DNA of 64,000 bases, from contig NZ_JACHGE010000010.1 in NCBI RefSeq assembly GCF_014202225.1, forward strand, positions 140,327 through 204,326, written 5' to 3'. This DNA is from Algibacter amylolyticus. GTDB lineage: Bacteria; Bacteroidota; Bacteroidia; Flavobacteriales; Flavobacteriaceae. Position numbers and translations under genes: made by a program. Below are positions 9,558 to 17,635 of this stretch, one piece after another (the first letter of the stretch is position 1; the number at the start of each line of letters is the position of its first letter). The notes below the pieces were generated by a model. That model saw only the letters and a list, made by a program, of their open reading frames with translations. It was not told the origin of the DNA and searched no databases.

Positions 9558-10358
9558 TTAGTTTTTAGAATCTAAAAACGCTATACTTTTCTTGTTTAGT
9601 AGCTCAAGAAAATCCATTTCCTTACCATAGTTAAGTAGCGAAAAATCGAAGTTATCACTTTGCACGTATTGTATAAACTCCTCAACACGATGTTCTGGAA
9701 TATTAAAGTTATCAATTAAAAATTCCGACCCAAAATAATATTTAACAGCCTCAATTGGCACATCGGGTACACCAGCCTTCTCCTTATCTTTAACTCCGCT
9801 TCTAAATAAAGGTAATAACAATTGGTCTACAACATTAACAATATTTAAACCATTAATCATGGGTAAATGTTGCCTATCAATTGCAATATTTTTGGTTGCA
9901 GTTTTATAATCCTTTTCAAAATTATATTCTTTACTGTTTTTAACCCCAAAATATAAAGCATCTAATTGCGGCTTAAAAGGCGTTGTATCTTCTAAATCTT
10001 GACTTAAATTACCCGAAAGCCCGTCTTTAATAACAATAACCTCATCTAGTTTATTAATCTCTTCAATTAAAAAGAGTTTCATTTTTCTAGATTTCATTAT
10101 AGCTTCATTAACCTTAAAACTAATATTTTGATACTGCAATGCACTAACTTCAATATTATCATTTAAAGTTACTTTTAAAACAAACTCTCCTTTGTTATCA
10201 GTAATGGTTCCCACATTTGCCGACGCATTAAAAATAGTAATTCCAGACACATCACTACCCTCAACAATAAGTTTTCCAGATACTTCTATTCTATTCGTAT
10301 TTTGTGCCACTACATTTAGGGCACTTAAAAAAGTTAAAAAGAGAATAAATTTTTTCAT
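9558..10358 (-). CDS. Carboxypeptidase-regulatory-like domain protein, paralogue 1
   Basis: A 266-residue exported protein and the first gene of the tandem triplet. It has a signal peptide (MKKFILFLTFLSALNVVAQ), a beta-sandwich with 'NRIEVSGKLIVEGSDVSGIT' and 'TDNKGEFVLKVTLNDNIEVS', the linker 'INKLDEVIVIKDGLSGNLSQD', and a C-terminal region ending 'FLELLNKKSIAFLDSKN'. It is closest to paralogue 2, sharing 'EVSALQYQN'/'EISALQFQT' and 'SGLTGN'/'GLSGN' blocks. About 90 bp separate it from paralogue 2. It is divergent from pepE. The function is unknown. Confidence 0.85.
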   Translation of the reverse strand: MKKFILFLTFLSALNVVAQNTNRIEVSGKLIVEGSDVSGITIFNASANVGTITDNKGEFVLKVTLNDNIEVSALQYQNISFKVNEAIMKSRKMKLFLIEEINKLDEVIVIKDGLSGNLSQDLEDTTPFKPQLDALYFGVKNSKEYNFEKDYKTATKNIAIDRQHLPMINGLNIVNVVDQLLLPLFRSGVKDKEKAGVPDVPIEAVKYYFGSEFLIDNFNIPEHRVEEFIQYVQSDNFDFSLLNYGKEMDFLELLNKKSIAFLDSKN

Positions 10359-10468
10359 ATTTTTTTACTTTGAAAATACCACTTTTAATTCAATTTTTAA
10401 AACAAATTAAACGAAATCTTTACCAAAACCAATTATTGATTAGTTTTACAAAAAACACCAATTATGTC

Positions 10469-11176
10469 ATGCGAAATATAATTATAGCAAGCACATCTAC
10501 CATCTACGGTAGCGGATATTTAGAATATATTACCCAACCCCTAAACGTCCTTTTTAAAAACGCAAAAACCATCCTTTTTATCCCCTATGCACGACCTGGT
10601 GGCATATCGCACGACGCTTATTCAGATATTGCAAAACAAGCATTTGCCAATCTAAATAAACAAGTAATAGGCATCCATGAATTTAAAAATCCTATCGAGG
10701 CCATAACCAATGCCCAAGCTATTTTTGTTGGCGGCGGCAACACCTTTGTACTTGCAAACCAGCTCCACAAAAACAATTTAATAACCCAACTTAAACAGGT
10801 AGTACAAAACGGCACGCCCTATTTAGGCACTAGTGCTGGCAGCAATATTTGCGGCCTAAGCATAAAAACCACCAACGATATGCCCATTGTATATCCGCCA
10901 AATTTTAACGCCTTAGGCTTGGTGCCTTTTAATATAAACCCACATTATTTGGACCCCGACCCAAACAGTAAACACAAAGGCGAAACGCGCGCAACCCGCA
11001 TAAAAGAATTCCACCATTACAACACTCAACCCGTAATTGGGCTAAGAGAAGGCAGCTGGTTAGAAGTAAAAAACGATTCCATTATATTAAAAGGTGACCT
11101 AACAGCACGAATTTTCGAATACAACAAAACACCTTACGAAGTAACTCCAGAAACCGAGCTTAATCAATTAAAATAA
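10469..11176 (+). CDS. pepE: Dipeptidase E (alpha-aspartyl dipeptidase)
   Basis: A 236-residue S51 serine peptidase of the class I glutamine amidotransferase-like fold. It hydrolyses dipeptides with N-terminal aspartate in the cytoplasm. The nucleophile is Ser122 in 'GTSAGSN'. Asp137 in 'TTNDMPI' and His159 in 'NINPHYLD' complete the triad expected from the E. coli enzyme (229 residues). The frame is open further upstream to 10370, but I chose ATG 10469 because 'MRNIIIASTS' matches the usual start of the family and the upstream part is charged and unlike it. The gene is alone, and a dispersed repeat element follows its stop. Confidence 0.9.
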   Translation: MRNIIIASTSTIYGSGYLEYITQPLNVLFKNAKTILFIPYARPGGISHDAYSDIAKQAFANLNKQVIGIHEFKNPIEAITNAQAIFVGGGNTFVLANQLHKNNLITQLKQVVQNGTPYLGTSAGSNICGLSIKTTNDMPIVYPPNFNALGLVPFNINPHYLDPDPNSKHKGETRATRIKEFHHYNTQPVIGLREGSWLEVKNDSIILKGDLTARIFEYNKTPYEVTPETELNQLK

Positions 11177-11179
11177 TTT

Positions 11180-11266
11180 GGGCGTGCCCCAAGGGTCGGG
11201 CTATTCGCTACAAGTCCTCGCACTTCCTTCGTCAGGCTGTGGGCTTTCCACTACTATCCCTCACGC
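11180..11266 (+). repeat. Dispersed intergenic repeat, copy 1
   Basis: Begins GGGCGTGCCCC, contains AAGGGTCGGGCT, CGCTACAAGTCCTCGC and GTGGGCTTTCCACTA, and ends ATCCCTCACGC. The same pattern occurs at 31201, 46738, 47673, 57250 and 60024. It lies between the ends of pepE and the tRNA gene. Confidence 0.85.
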
Positions 11267-11292
11267 GGGCAAAACTGCCAAAACCAATGCAT

Positions 11293-11326
11293 AAAAAAAA
11301 GCTTCATCGTTATGATGAAGCTTTTT
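11293..11326 (-). terminator. Terminator after tRNA-Gly
   Basis: AAAAAGCTTCATC pairs with GATGAAGCTTTTT around a 5-base loop and is followed on the minus strand by a T run. It directly follows the tRNA 3' end. Confidence 0.85.
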
Positions 11327-11327
11327 G

Positions 11328-11400
11328 AGCGAGAGACCAGGTTCGAACTGGCGACATTCAGCTTGGAAGGCTGACGCTCTACCAACTGAGCTACTCTCGC
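11328..11400 (-). tRNA. tRNA-Gly (anticodon TCC)
   Basis: On the minus strand a full cloverleaf is visible: acceptor GCGAGAG/CTCTCGC, D arm GCTC...GAGC, anticodon stem TCAGC/GCTGA with loop CTTCCAA (anticodon TCC, reading GGA), and T arm GCCAG-TTCGAAC-CTGGT. CCA is not encoded. A terminator follows at once. Confidence 0.97.
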
Positions 11401-11454
11401 CTTTTTTAATTCCGAGTGCAAATATATAAACAGTTTCCGCTTCTGCAAGAAAAT

Positions 11455-11880
11455 TTAAAGCTTTTTTATAAAATGATACCCTAAAATTTTAAAGTCTTCA
11501 TTAAAATAAAACTTATGCGACTGATAATTAGAAACATAAGTATTTAATTCCATAGTCTCAAAACCTTTACCCAACACGTAATTATAGATCCATTCAAAAA
11601 ACAGCTTCCCTAAACCTTGCCCTCTATACGCATCATCAATAAAAACATGATCTGGCTCTACACTTCTGCCAGAGTAATGCCTTGTGCAATACCATAATCC
11701 GCAAACTCCAACAAGTTTATCGCCATCATAAATTACTGCGCATTCATAGTTTTGCACAATCATTTCATTAAAACGTTGTTCTAAAATAGTTTCAGACACC
11801 TTATAATCATTCAACTTATAAACCAAAGGGATTATTAAATTAATGTTTTCATTTTCTAAAATTTTAAATTCAAAAGCCAT
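11455..11880 (-). CDS. GNAT family N-acetyltransferase
   Basis: A 141-residue acetyl-CoA-dependent acetyltransferase of normal GNAT length. The acetyl-CoA loop is 'YRGQGLGKLFFEW' (about residues 90-102), preceded by the beta strand 'EPDHVFIDDAY'. The C-terminal part 'ELNTYVSNYQSHKFYFNEDF' fits motif B. The substrate is unknown. It lies between tRNA-Gly and another GNAT gene on the opposite strand, but the two are not close in sequence, so they look like neighbours rather than recent duplicates. Confidence 0.87.
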   Translation of the reverse strand: MAFEFKILENENINLIIPLVYKLNDYKVSETILEQRFNEMIVQNYECAVIYDGDKLVGVCGLWYCTRHYSGRSVEPDHVFIDDAYRGQGLGKLFFEWIYNYVLGKGFETMELNTYVSNYQSHKFYFNEDFKILGYHFIKKL

Positions 11881-11958
11881 AAACTACATTTCAATTAAGG
11901 TAATACTTTTCAAAAATAGTTTTAAATTTGATAAGCTAACACAAAAACTTAATACACC

Positions 11959-12405
11959 ATCAACCCTAACCTAAACATAAAGCAAATAAGCGCCCAAGAA
12001 ACGCATGCTGTTCGTCATCCCATTTTAAGAGCAGGAAAACCTATAGAATCCTGTATTCTTCCAGGCGATGATTTAAAAACCACGCTCCACTTCGGGCTTT
12101 TTACAAACGATAATTTAATTGGCGTTTGCTCGTTCTTTAAAAATTCAAACCCTAATGTACCTTCCACAAACCAATATCAATTGCGAGGTATGGCTATTTT
12201 AAAAACCTACCAAGGTCAAGGTTTTGGAAAAGTTATTTTAAGCCATGGCGAAAAATTTCTAGGTAAAAAGAGCATAAAAATAATTTGGTGCAATGCTAGA
12301 GAAGTGGCCGTTCCTTTTTACCAAAACAACAATTATATGCCAATAGGTAATGCATTTAATATTAAAGATATTGGTTTACACTACGTTATGTATAAAATCC
12401 TTTAA
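11959..12405 (+). CDS. GNAT family N-acetyltransferase without a normal start codon
   Basis: The frame is open from a stop at 11950-11952 to TAA at 12405 and encodes a complete GNAT domain: N-terminal 'IKQISAQETHAVRHPILRAG', 'FTNDNLIGVCSFF', the acetyl-CoA loop 'YQGQGFGKVIL', and 'IKIIWCNAREVAVPFYQNNNY' at the end. No ATG, GTG or TTG occurs before TTG 12181, which would delete half the domain. Possible rare starts are ATC 11959 or ATA 11977. The site just before 'NIKQ' reads CTA where an ATG would be expected. Either a rare start is used or the gene has lost its start and is a fresh pseudogene. My start coordinate is therefore a guess. Confidence 0.65.
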   Translation: MNPNLNIKQISAQETHAVRHPILRAGKPIESCILPGDDLKTTLHFGLFTNDNLIGVCSFFKNSNPNVPSTNQYQLRGMAILKTYQGQGFGKVILSHGEKFLGKKSIKIIWCNAREVAVPFYQNNNYMPIGNAFNIKDIGLHYVMYKIL

Positions 12406-12486
12406 AGCAAAGTGACGAAACTAAAAATTAGGGGTCATAACTTTATACGCTAAAATTTTGTAATTTTAGTTACTAAATAATTCAAA

Positions 12487-13254
12487 ATGAGAAGTAAAAA
12501 TCTTAAATTCCGATTACTTATTGGTGTAGCAATAGCCTTATTTTTTGTATTTAAAAGATGCAGCCAAAGAGAAGAAAACCCATATACTGGACGTATGCAA
12601 ACCATATCTATGGCTGCCGATGAGGAAATTGCTATCGGCTTACAAAGCGCTCCACAAATGGCACAACAACACGGAGGTTTACACCCTAACACACAATACC
12701 AAGCACTAGTTGATAACGTTGGCAACAAGTTAGTAAACAACAGTATAGCTAGACAAACACCATATAAATACGAATTCCATTTATTAGCAGACCCTAATAC
12801 CATTAATGCTTTTGCTTTACCTGGCGGTCAAATATTTATAACACATGCTCTTTTTTCTAAACTCGAAAACGAAGATCAGCTTGCTGGTGTGTTAGGTCAT
12901 GAAATTGGTCACGTTTTAGGCCGCCATAGCGCAGAACGTATTGCCGAAAGTGAGTATTGGCAAGGTTTAGCCACTGCTGGCTCTGTTGGTGCAGATATGG
13001 GAGGATTAGTAAGTGGAATTGGTCAAAACACCTTATTAACAAATGGAAGAGACGATGAGTTGGAAAGCGATGAACTTGGTGTAAAATTTATGCTTAAAGC
13101 GGGATACAACCCTAGAGAAATGATAGGTGTAATGGAAATTTTGAAAGCTGCAGCAGGCCCCAATCGTGTTCCAGAAATGCAAAGTACGCATCCAGATCCG
13201 GATAACAGAATTGAAAAAATAGAAGAAGCTATCGAGAAATATAAAAATCAATAA
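12487..13254 (+). CDS. M48 family zinc metalloprotease (membrane-anchored)
   Basis: A 255-residue Peptidase_M48 protein. It has an N-terminal hydrophobic anchor (about 10-22, LLIGVAIALFFVF) followed by Cys25, so it may be a lipoprotein, though the lipobox is poor. The catalytic motif is 'HEIGH' (138-142), and the third ligand region is 'ELESDELGV' (Glu191, Asp195). The C-terminal 'STHPDPDNRIEKIEEAIEKY' is typical of the short periplasmic M48 (BepA/LoiP-like) group. It probably acts in envelope protein quality control. The gene stands alone and is followed by a bidirectional terminator shared with the convergent ankyrin gene. Confidence 0.9.
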   Translation: MRSKNLKFRLLIGVAIALFFVFKRCSQREENPYTGRMQTISMAADEEIAIGLQSAPQMAQQHGGLHPNTQYQALVDNVGNKLVNNSIARQTPYKYEFHLLADPNTINAFALPGGQIFITHALFSKLENEDQLAGVLGHEIGHVLGRHSAERIAESEYWQGLATAGSVGADMGGLVSGIGQNTLLTNGRDDELESDELGVKFMLKAGYNPREMIGVMEILKAAAGPNRVPEMQSTHPDPDNRIEKIEEAIEKYKNQ

Positions 13255-13311
13255 CTAAAAAAAATTGATTGAAATTAGAAACACATCTAATCTTGTCTTA
13301 AAAATATAAAT

Positions 13312-13342
13312 AAAAAAGCCTCGAAAATCGAGGCTTTTTTTT
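13312..13342. terminator. Bidirectional terminator (M48 / ankyrin)
   Basis: GCCTCGA pairs with TCGAGGC around an AAA loop. A runs precede it and T runs follow it, so it can serve both convergent genes. Confidence 0.88.
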
Positions 13343-13378
13343 GTGAGTGACTAACTCAAATAATTATATGTTTTATAA

Positions 13379-13786
13379 TTATTTTCTCTTTTTAGCTTTT
13401 TTAGCATCATCCAATGCTTTAACTAATATAACTTCGGCATCTATAGCTCCATGTAATTTTGCATATTTTAATGCTGTTTTATTCTTATCGCACTTGGCTT
13501 TTAAATTAGCACCATGTTTAATAAGAAGCTCTAAAATATCAGTTCTGTTAAACTTAGCGGCATACATAATAGGTGTCATACCATTTGATTTTTCATTAAC
13601 ATCTGCACCTCTGCTAATTAATTTTTGTACCGTTTCTAAATCGCCTTTAGCAATAGAAACACAAAATGAATTCACTTTAAAATAAGGTGCAGCCTCATAA
13701 CTTACGTTAGTATCTACTGGTGTTGCATTTACAATTACTAATGAAAAGCATAATGCGATTGCGGAAATAATGATTGATTTTTTCAT
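13379..13786 (-). CDS. Exported ankyrin-repeat protein
   Basis: A 135-residue protein with a signal peptide (MKKSIIISAIALCFSLVIVNA) and about three ankyrin repeats: 'VSIAKGDLETVQKLISRGADVNEKSN', 'GMTPIMYAAKFNRTDILELLIKHGANLK' (spread over residues 43-95) and a degenerate third repeat with 'TALKYAKLHG'. It ends in a Lys-rich tail. It probably binds another protein in the periplasm, and no enzyme function is visible. It is convergent with the M48 protease and shares its terminator. Confidence 0.9.
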   Translation of the reverse strand: MKKSIIISAIALCFSLVIVNATPVDTNVSYEAAPYFKVNSFCVSIAKGDLETVQKLISRGADVNEKSNGMTPIMYAAKFNRTDILELLIKHGANLKAKCDKNKTALKYAKLHGAIDAEVILVKALDDAKKAKKRK

Positions 13787-14004
13787 GATGAAAGATTTTA
13801 ATTTTGATTATTGATTTATGTTTTTTGATATACTTAAGAGACGACGCAAAACATTAAATGTTACAGAAAAAAGTATCTAAAAATAATTTTAACGTTTGTT
13901 TCACACATTTTTAACGAAATCGTTTTCTTAAAAAATTAATTGTAGAAACCTTAATAAATAAGGCTTTTCAGAAATACTTTAGGTTCAATTAATAGTAAGT
14001 TTCT

Positions 14005-14012
14005 TATCTTTG
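14005..14012 (+). promoter_or_regulatory. -7 box upstream of gpmI
   Basis: TATCTTTG matches TAnnTTTG, 27 bp before the chosen gpmI ATG. A TTC lies at about the -33 position. Confidence 0.5.
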
Positions 14013-14039
14013 TCTAGTTTTAAAATTTTAAGAAAAAAG

Positions 14040-15554
14040 ATGAACAAAAAAGTTATTTTAATGATTCTTGACGGTTGGGGAAACTCTCCAGACCCAAAAG
14101 TTTCTGCTATCGATCATGCCAACACTCCATTTATAGATTCTTTATATACTAAATACCCTTATGCAACCCTTCGTACAGATGGTTTACATGTTGGATTACC
14201 CGAAGGCCAAATGGGTAATAGTGAAGTTGGACACATGAATTTAGGTGCTGGTAGAATTGTATACCAAGATTTAGCAAAAATTAATTTAGCTATTGAACAG
14301 GATACCTTAAAAGATGAAAAAGTGTTAGTTGACGCTTTAAAATATGCATCAGATAACAATAAGAACGTTCACTTTTTAGGTTTATTAAGTGATGGTGGTG
14401 TTCATGCACATACCAAACACTTAAAAGGTTTTATTGACGCAGCCAATAAAGCAGGCGTTAATTCTTTTGTACATGCTTTTACAGATGGTAGAGATGTAGA
14501 CCCTAAATCGGGTAAAGGTTATGTTGAAGATTTAGAAAACTATATCGAAGGCACTAAAACTAAAATAGCAACTATTACTGGTCGTTATTACGCCATGGAT
14601 AGAGATAACCGTTGGGAACGTGTGCATTTAGCTTACGATGCTATTGTAAATGGAGTTGGTACTAAAACAGCAAACCCAACAGAAAATATCCAAGCTAATT
14701 ATGATAACGATGTTACCGACGAGTTTATTAAACCACTTATCGTTACAGATAGTAGCAACGAACCTGTAGCAAAAGTAGAAAAGGATGATGTTGTTATCTT
14801 TTTTAACTTTAGAACAGATAGAGGTCGGGAATTAACCGAAATGTTAAATCAAAAAGACTTTCCAGAATACAACACGAAAAAAATTGACTTATACTACGTA
14901 ACAATCACGAATTATAGTGATGCATTTAAAGGCATTAAAGTCATTTTTAATAAAGATAATATTACAGAAACACTTGGTGAGGTACTTTCTAAAGCTGGTA
15001 AAAAACAAATTAGAATTGCTGAAACTGAAAAATACCCACATGTTACGTTTTTCTTTTCTGGTGGACAAGAAACACCTTTTGAGGGCGAATCTCGTATTCT
15101 TAAAAACTCACCAAAAGTAGCGACTTACGATTTAAAACCGGAGATGAGTGCTTACGAATTAAAGGACGCGCTTGTACCAGAACTAAAAAAAGGAGATGTT
15201 GATTTTGTTTGCTTAAACTTTGCAAACGGCGATATGGTAGGACATACTGGTGTTATGGAAGCAGCAATAAAAGCTTGTGAGGCTGTAGATGCTTGCGTTA
15301 AGGATGTGGTAACTACCGGTTTAGAAAATGGGTATACTACACTACTTATTGCAGATCACGGAAATTGTGAAACTATGATTAACCCTGATGGATCACCTAA
15401 CACAGCACATACAACAAACCCTGTTCCTGTTATTTTAATTGATAACGACCTTACTGAAATTAAAGATGGTGTTTTAGGAGATATGGCTCCAACCATTTTA
15501 AAACTTATGAATGTTGAACAACCTGCTGCTATGACTCAGCATGCGTTGGTATAA
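14040..15554 (+). CDS. gpmI: 2,3-bisphosphoglycerate-independent phosphoglycerate mutase
   Basis: A 504-residue Mn-dependent glycolytic enzyme that interconverts 3- and 2-phosphoglycerate. Metal ligand Asp11 lies in 'LMILDGWGNS', and the phosphoserine nucleophile Ser61 in 'GQMGNSEVGHMN'. 'HAFTDGRDVDPKSG' and the C-terminal 'IADHGNCETM' carry further metal and substrate residues. The length fits the family (about 510). ATG 14040 is preferred because 'MNKKVILMILDGWG' is the usual start. A TTG 30 bases upstream overlaps the promoter box. The HAD hydrolase follows 28 bp later and map after that, possibly co-transcribed in part. Confidence 0.96.
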   Translation: MNKKVILMILDGWGNSPDPKVSAIDHANTPFIDSLYTKYPYATLRTDGLHVGLPEGQMGNSEVGHMNLGAGRIVYQDLAKINLAIEQDTLKDEKVLVDALKYASDNNKNVHFLGLLSDGGVHAHTKHLKGFIDAANKAGVNSFVHAFTDGRDVDPKSGKGYVEDLENYIEGTKTKIATITGRYYAMDRDNRWERVHLAYDAIVNGVGTKTANPTENIQANYDNDVTDEFIKPLIVTDSSNEPVAKVEKDDVVIFFNFRTDRGRELTEMLNQKDFPEYNTKKIDLYYVTITNYSDAFKGIKVIFNKDNITETLGEVLSKAGKKQIRIAETEKYPHVTFFFSGGQETPFEGESRILKNSPKVATYDLKPEMSAYELKDALVPELKKGDVDFVCLNFANGDMVGHTGVMEAAIKACEAVDACVKDVVTTGLENGYTTLLIADHGNCETMINPDGSPNTAHTTNPVPVILIDNDLTEIKDGVLGDMAPTILKLMNVEQPAAMTQHALV

Positions 15555-15582
15555 TGAAGCACAGAATTTTATTTATTAAAAA

Positions 15583-15987
15583 ATGAATTTTAACGAAAAA
15601 CTTATTATTGCAGTCGACTTTGACGGAACAATAGTTGAAGATGCTTACCCAAGAATAGGCAAGCCTATGCTATTTGCTTTTGCGACTTTAAAAAAACTGC
15701 AAGAGGATGGGCATCGTCTCATTTTATGGACCTATAGATGTGGTAGTAAACTTGATGAAGCTGTTAAGTTTTGTGAAGATAACGGAATTCGTTTTTATGC
15801 TGTAAATAAAAGTTTTGCCGAAGAGGAATACACTAATGATGTGAGCAGAAAAATTAATGCCGATTTATTTATTGACGATAGAAATATTGGGGGTTTCCCT
15901 GGTTGGGGTCAAGTATATCAAACGTTAACAAACTCTGCACCTCCAGCTGCTGAAAAGAAGAAAGGATTTTTCGGCTTATTTAAGTAG
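15583..15987 (+). CDS. HAD superfamily hydrolase, BT0820-like
   Basis: A 134-residue compact HAD phosphatase. Motif I is 'VDFDGTIVED' (Asp12 nucleophile, Asp14), motif II lies near 'LILWTYR', and motif III/IV near 'ADLFIDDRNIGG'. The small size without a cap domain and the 'DFDGTIVED.YP.IG' pattern match the Bacteroides BT0820 group of sugar-phosphate-type hydrolases. The natural substrate is not evident. The C-terminal 'EKKKGFFGLFK' is a short basic, hydrophobic tail. It lies 28 bp after gpmI. Confidence 0.82.
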   Translation: MNFNEKLIIAVDFDGTIVEDAYPRIGKPMLFAFATLKKLQEDGHRLILWTYRCGSKLDEAVKFCEDNGIRFYAVNKSFAEEEYTNDVSRKINADLFIDDRNIGGFPGWGQVYQTLTNSAPPAAEKKKGFFGLFK

Positions 15988-15999
15988 CATCACTTTAAG

Positions 16000-16007
16000 T
16001 ATCTTTG
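16000..16007 (+). promoter_or_regulatory. -7 box upstream of map
   Basis: TATCTTTG, a full TAnnTTTG match, lies 20 bp before the map ATG. map therefore probably has its own promoter. Confidence 0.5.
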
Positions 16008-16026
16008 AACCCTATTTATTTTATTT

Positions 16027-16845
16027 ATGATTATTGTTAAAACCAAAGAAGAAATAGAGTTAATGCGCGAGAGTGCATTAATCGTGTCTAAAACCTTAGG
16101 CGAAATAGCAAAAGCTATTAAGCCAGGTGTTACCACACTAGAATTAGATAAATTAGCCGAAACTTGCGTTAGAGATCACGGTGCTATTCCTGGTTTTTTA
16201 GGGTTATATGATTTCCCTAATACGCTATGTATGAGTCCTAATCAACAAGTGGTACATGGTATTCCAAACGGAACGCCATTGGCTGAAGGCGATATCATAT
16301 CTATTGATTGTGGCGCTCTAAAAAATGGCTTTTACGGCGATCATGCTTACACCTTTGCTGTAGGTGAGATTGATGCTGAAACCGAAAAACTTTTACAGAT
16401 TACCAAAGAATCTTTATACGTAGGTATTAAAGAATTTAAAGTAAACAATCGTGTTGGCGATGTTGGATATGCCATTCAAAAATATTGTGAAGATCATGGT
16501 TATGGCGTTGTTAGAGAACTCGTAGGTCATGGTTTAGGAGCTAAAATGCATGAAGATCCAGAAATGCCAAACTATGGTAAACGTGGTAGAGGTAAAAAGT
16601 TTGTAGAAGGTATGGTGGTTGCCATTGAACCTATGATTAACATGGGAACACATCGCATTAAACAACATAGAGATGGTTGGACAATTACGACTTTAGACAA
16701 TAAACCATCTGCTCATTTTGAGCATGATGTTGCCTTAGTTGACGGTAAACCAGAACTACTTTCAACGTTTGCTTATATCTATGAAGCTTTAGGTATTGAA
16801 AGTAATGAAGAAGAGGAATTTAGACAAAACGCCTTAATCTTATAA
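16027..16845 (+). CDS. map: Type I methionine aminopeptidase
   Basis: A 272-residue cytoplasmic metalloenzyme that removes the initiator methionine from new proteins. All five metal ligands expected for the family are present: Asp94, Asp105, His168, Glu201 and Glu232 (in 'SIDCG', 'GDHAYTF', 'GHGLGAKMHE', 'IEPM', 'FEHDVA'). The fourth position of 'GDHAYTF' is His where many relatives have Thr. The DUF3050 gene starts 6 bp after its stop, so the two are probably co-transcribed. Confidence 0.96.
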   Translation: MIIVKTKEEIELMRESALIVSKTLGEIAKAIKPGVTTLELDKLAETCVRDHGAIPGFLGLYDFPNTLCMSPNQQVVHGIPNGTPLAEGDIISIDCGALKNGFYGDHAYTFAVGEIDAETEKLLQITKESLYVGIKEFKVNNRVGDVGYAIQKYCEDHGYGVVRELVGHGLGAKMHEDPEMPNYGKRGRGKKFVEGMVVAIEPMINMGTHRIKQHRDGWTITTLDNKPSAHFEHDVALVDGKPELLSTFAYIYEALGIESNEEEEFRQNALIL

Positions 16846-16850
16846 CATAG

Positions 16851-17630
16851 ATGACCGTAGAACTTTTAGAAAAAGAGTTAGCACCATTAAGAGCAGAATT
16901 AAACAATCATAAATTATATAGCGCTTTATCTTCCATAGAAGATATAAAAATTTTCATGCAGCAGCACGTATTTGCTGTTTGGGATTTTATGTCTTTATTA
17001 AAGGCGTTTCAAAACAATTTAACCACTACTACGTTACCGTGGGTTCCTGCAGCAAATCCTTCCACCGCACGTTTTATTAATGAAATAGTGTTAGGAGAAG
17101 AGAGTGATGTTAATGAATTAGGACAACCTAAAAGTCATTACGAAATGTATTTAGATGCGATGCGTCAAATTGATGCAAATACATCTCAAATTAAAGATTT
17201 TGTTTCTTACATTCGAGACAAACACTCCATTGAAAACGCTGGACATAAGGCAGGTTTAAATGTAGCTACCTTAGAATTTATTTCGTTTACCTTTTCTATA
17301 ATTGCCAGTAACGAGGCACATAAAATAGCTTCTGCTTTTACATTTGGACGAGAGGATTTAATTCCAGATATGTTTTTTCAAATTATAAATCAATCTCAAA
17401 CAAACGAAAACTCCTATAGTAAATTAACGTATTATTTAAAGCGTCATATTGAATTAGATGGCGATGAACATGGCCCTTTATCATTAAAAATGATTGAAGA
17501 ATTATGTGGTAACGATTCAACAAAATGGGAAGAGGTTTTTGAAGTTGCTAAAGATGCTTTAAAGCAACGTATTACACTATGGGATAGCATTTATAATTTA
17601 ATTTCTAATACCATTGCCGTAGAAGCATAA
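16851..17630 (+). CDS. DUF3050 domain protein (haem-oxygenase-like fold family)
   Basis: A 259-residue protein matching DUF3050 over its whole length: 'FMQQHVFAVWDFMSLLKAFQ' (about 36-55), 'PWVPAANPSTARFINEIVLGEE' (split between residues 65 and 85), 'SHYEMYLDAM', and the C-terminal 'HIELDGDEHGPLSLKMI' (about 204-220) with conserved His and acidic residues. The family is helical and related to haem-oxygenase-like folds that may bind metal. The reaction is unknown. It sits between map and a methyltransferase, with 5-6 bp gaps on both sides, so it is part of one operon. Confidence 0.88.
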   Translation: MTVELLEKELAPLRAELNNHKLYSALSSIEDIKIFMQQHVFAVWDFMSLLKAFQNNLTTTTLPWVPAANPSTARFINEIVLGEESDVNELGQPKSHYEMYLDAMRQIDANTSQIKDFVSYIRDKHSIENAGHKAGLNVATLEFISFTFSIIASNEAHKIASAFTFGREDLIPDMFFQIINQSQTNENSYSKLTYYLKRHIELDGDEHGPLSLKMIEELCGNDSTKWEEVFEVAKDALKQRITLWDSIYNLISNTIAVEA

Positions 17631-17635
17631 CGTCC

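Noticed and set aside
11254..11448. 64-codon ORF on the minus strand
   Set aside because: It reads straight through the tRNA-Gly gene and its terminator; the tRNA fold is perfect.
11455..12405. The two GNAT genes as a recent duplication
   Set aside because: They are on opposite strands and share only the general acetyl-CoA loop pattern.
12450..12803. 117-codon ORF antisense to the M48 protease
   Set aside because: The sense frame has a full HEIGH protease domain; the antisense product has no recognisable feature.
13347..13685. 112-codon ORF on the plus strand
   Set aside because: It is antisense to the ankyrin gene, which has clear repeats and a signal peptide.
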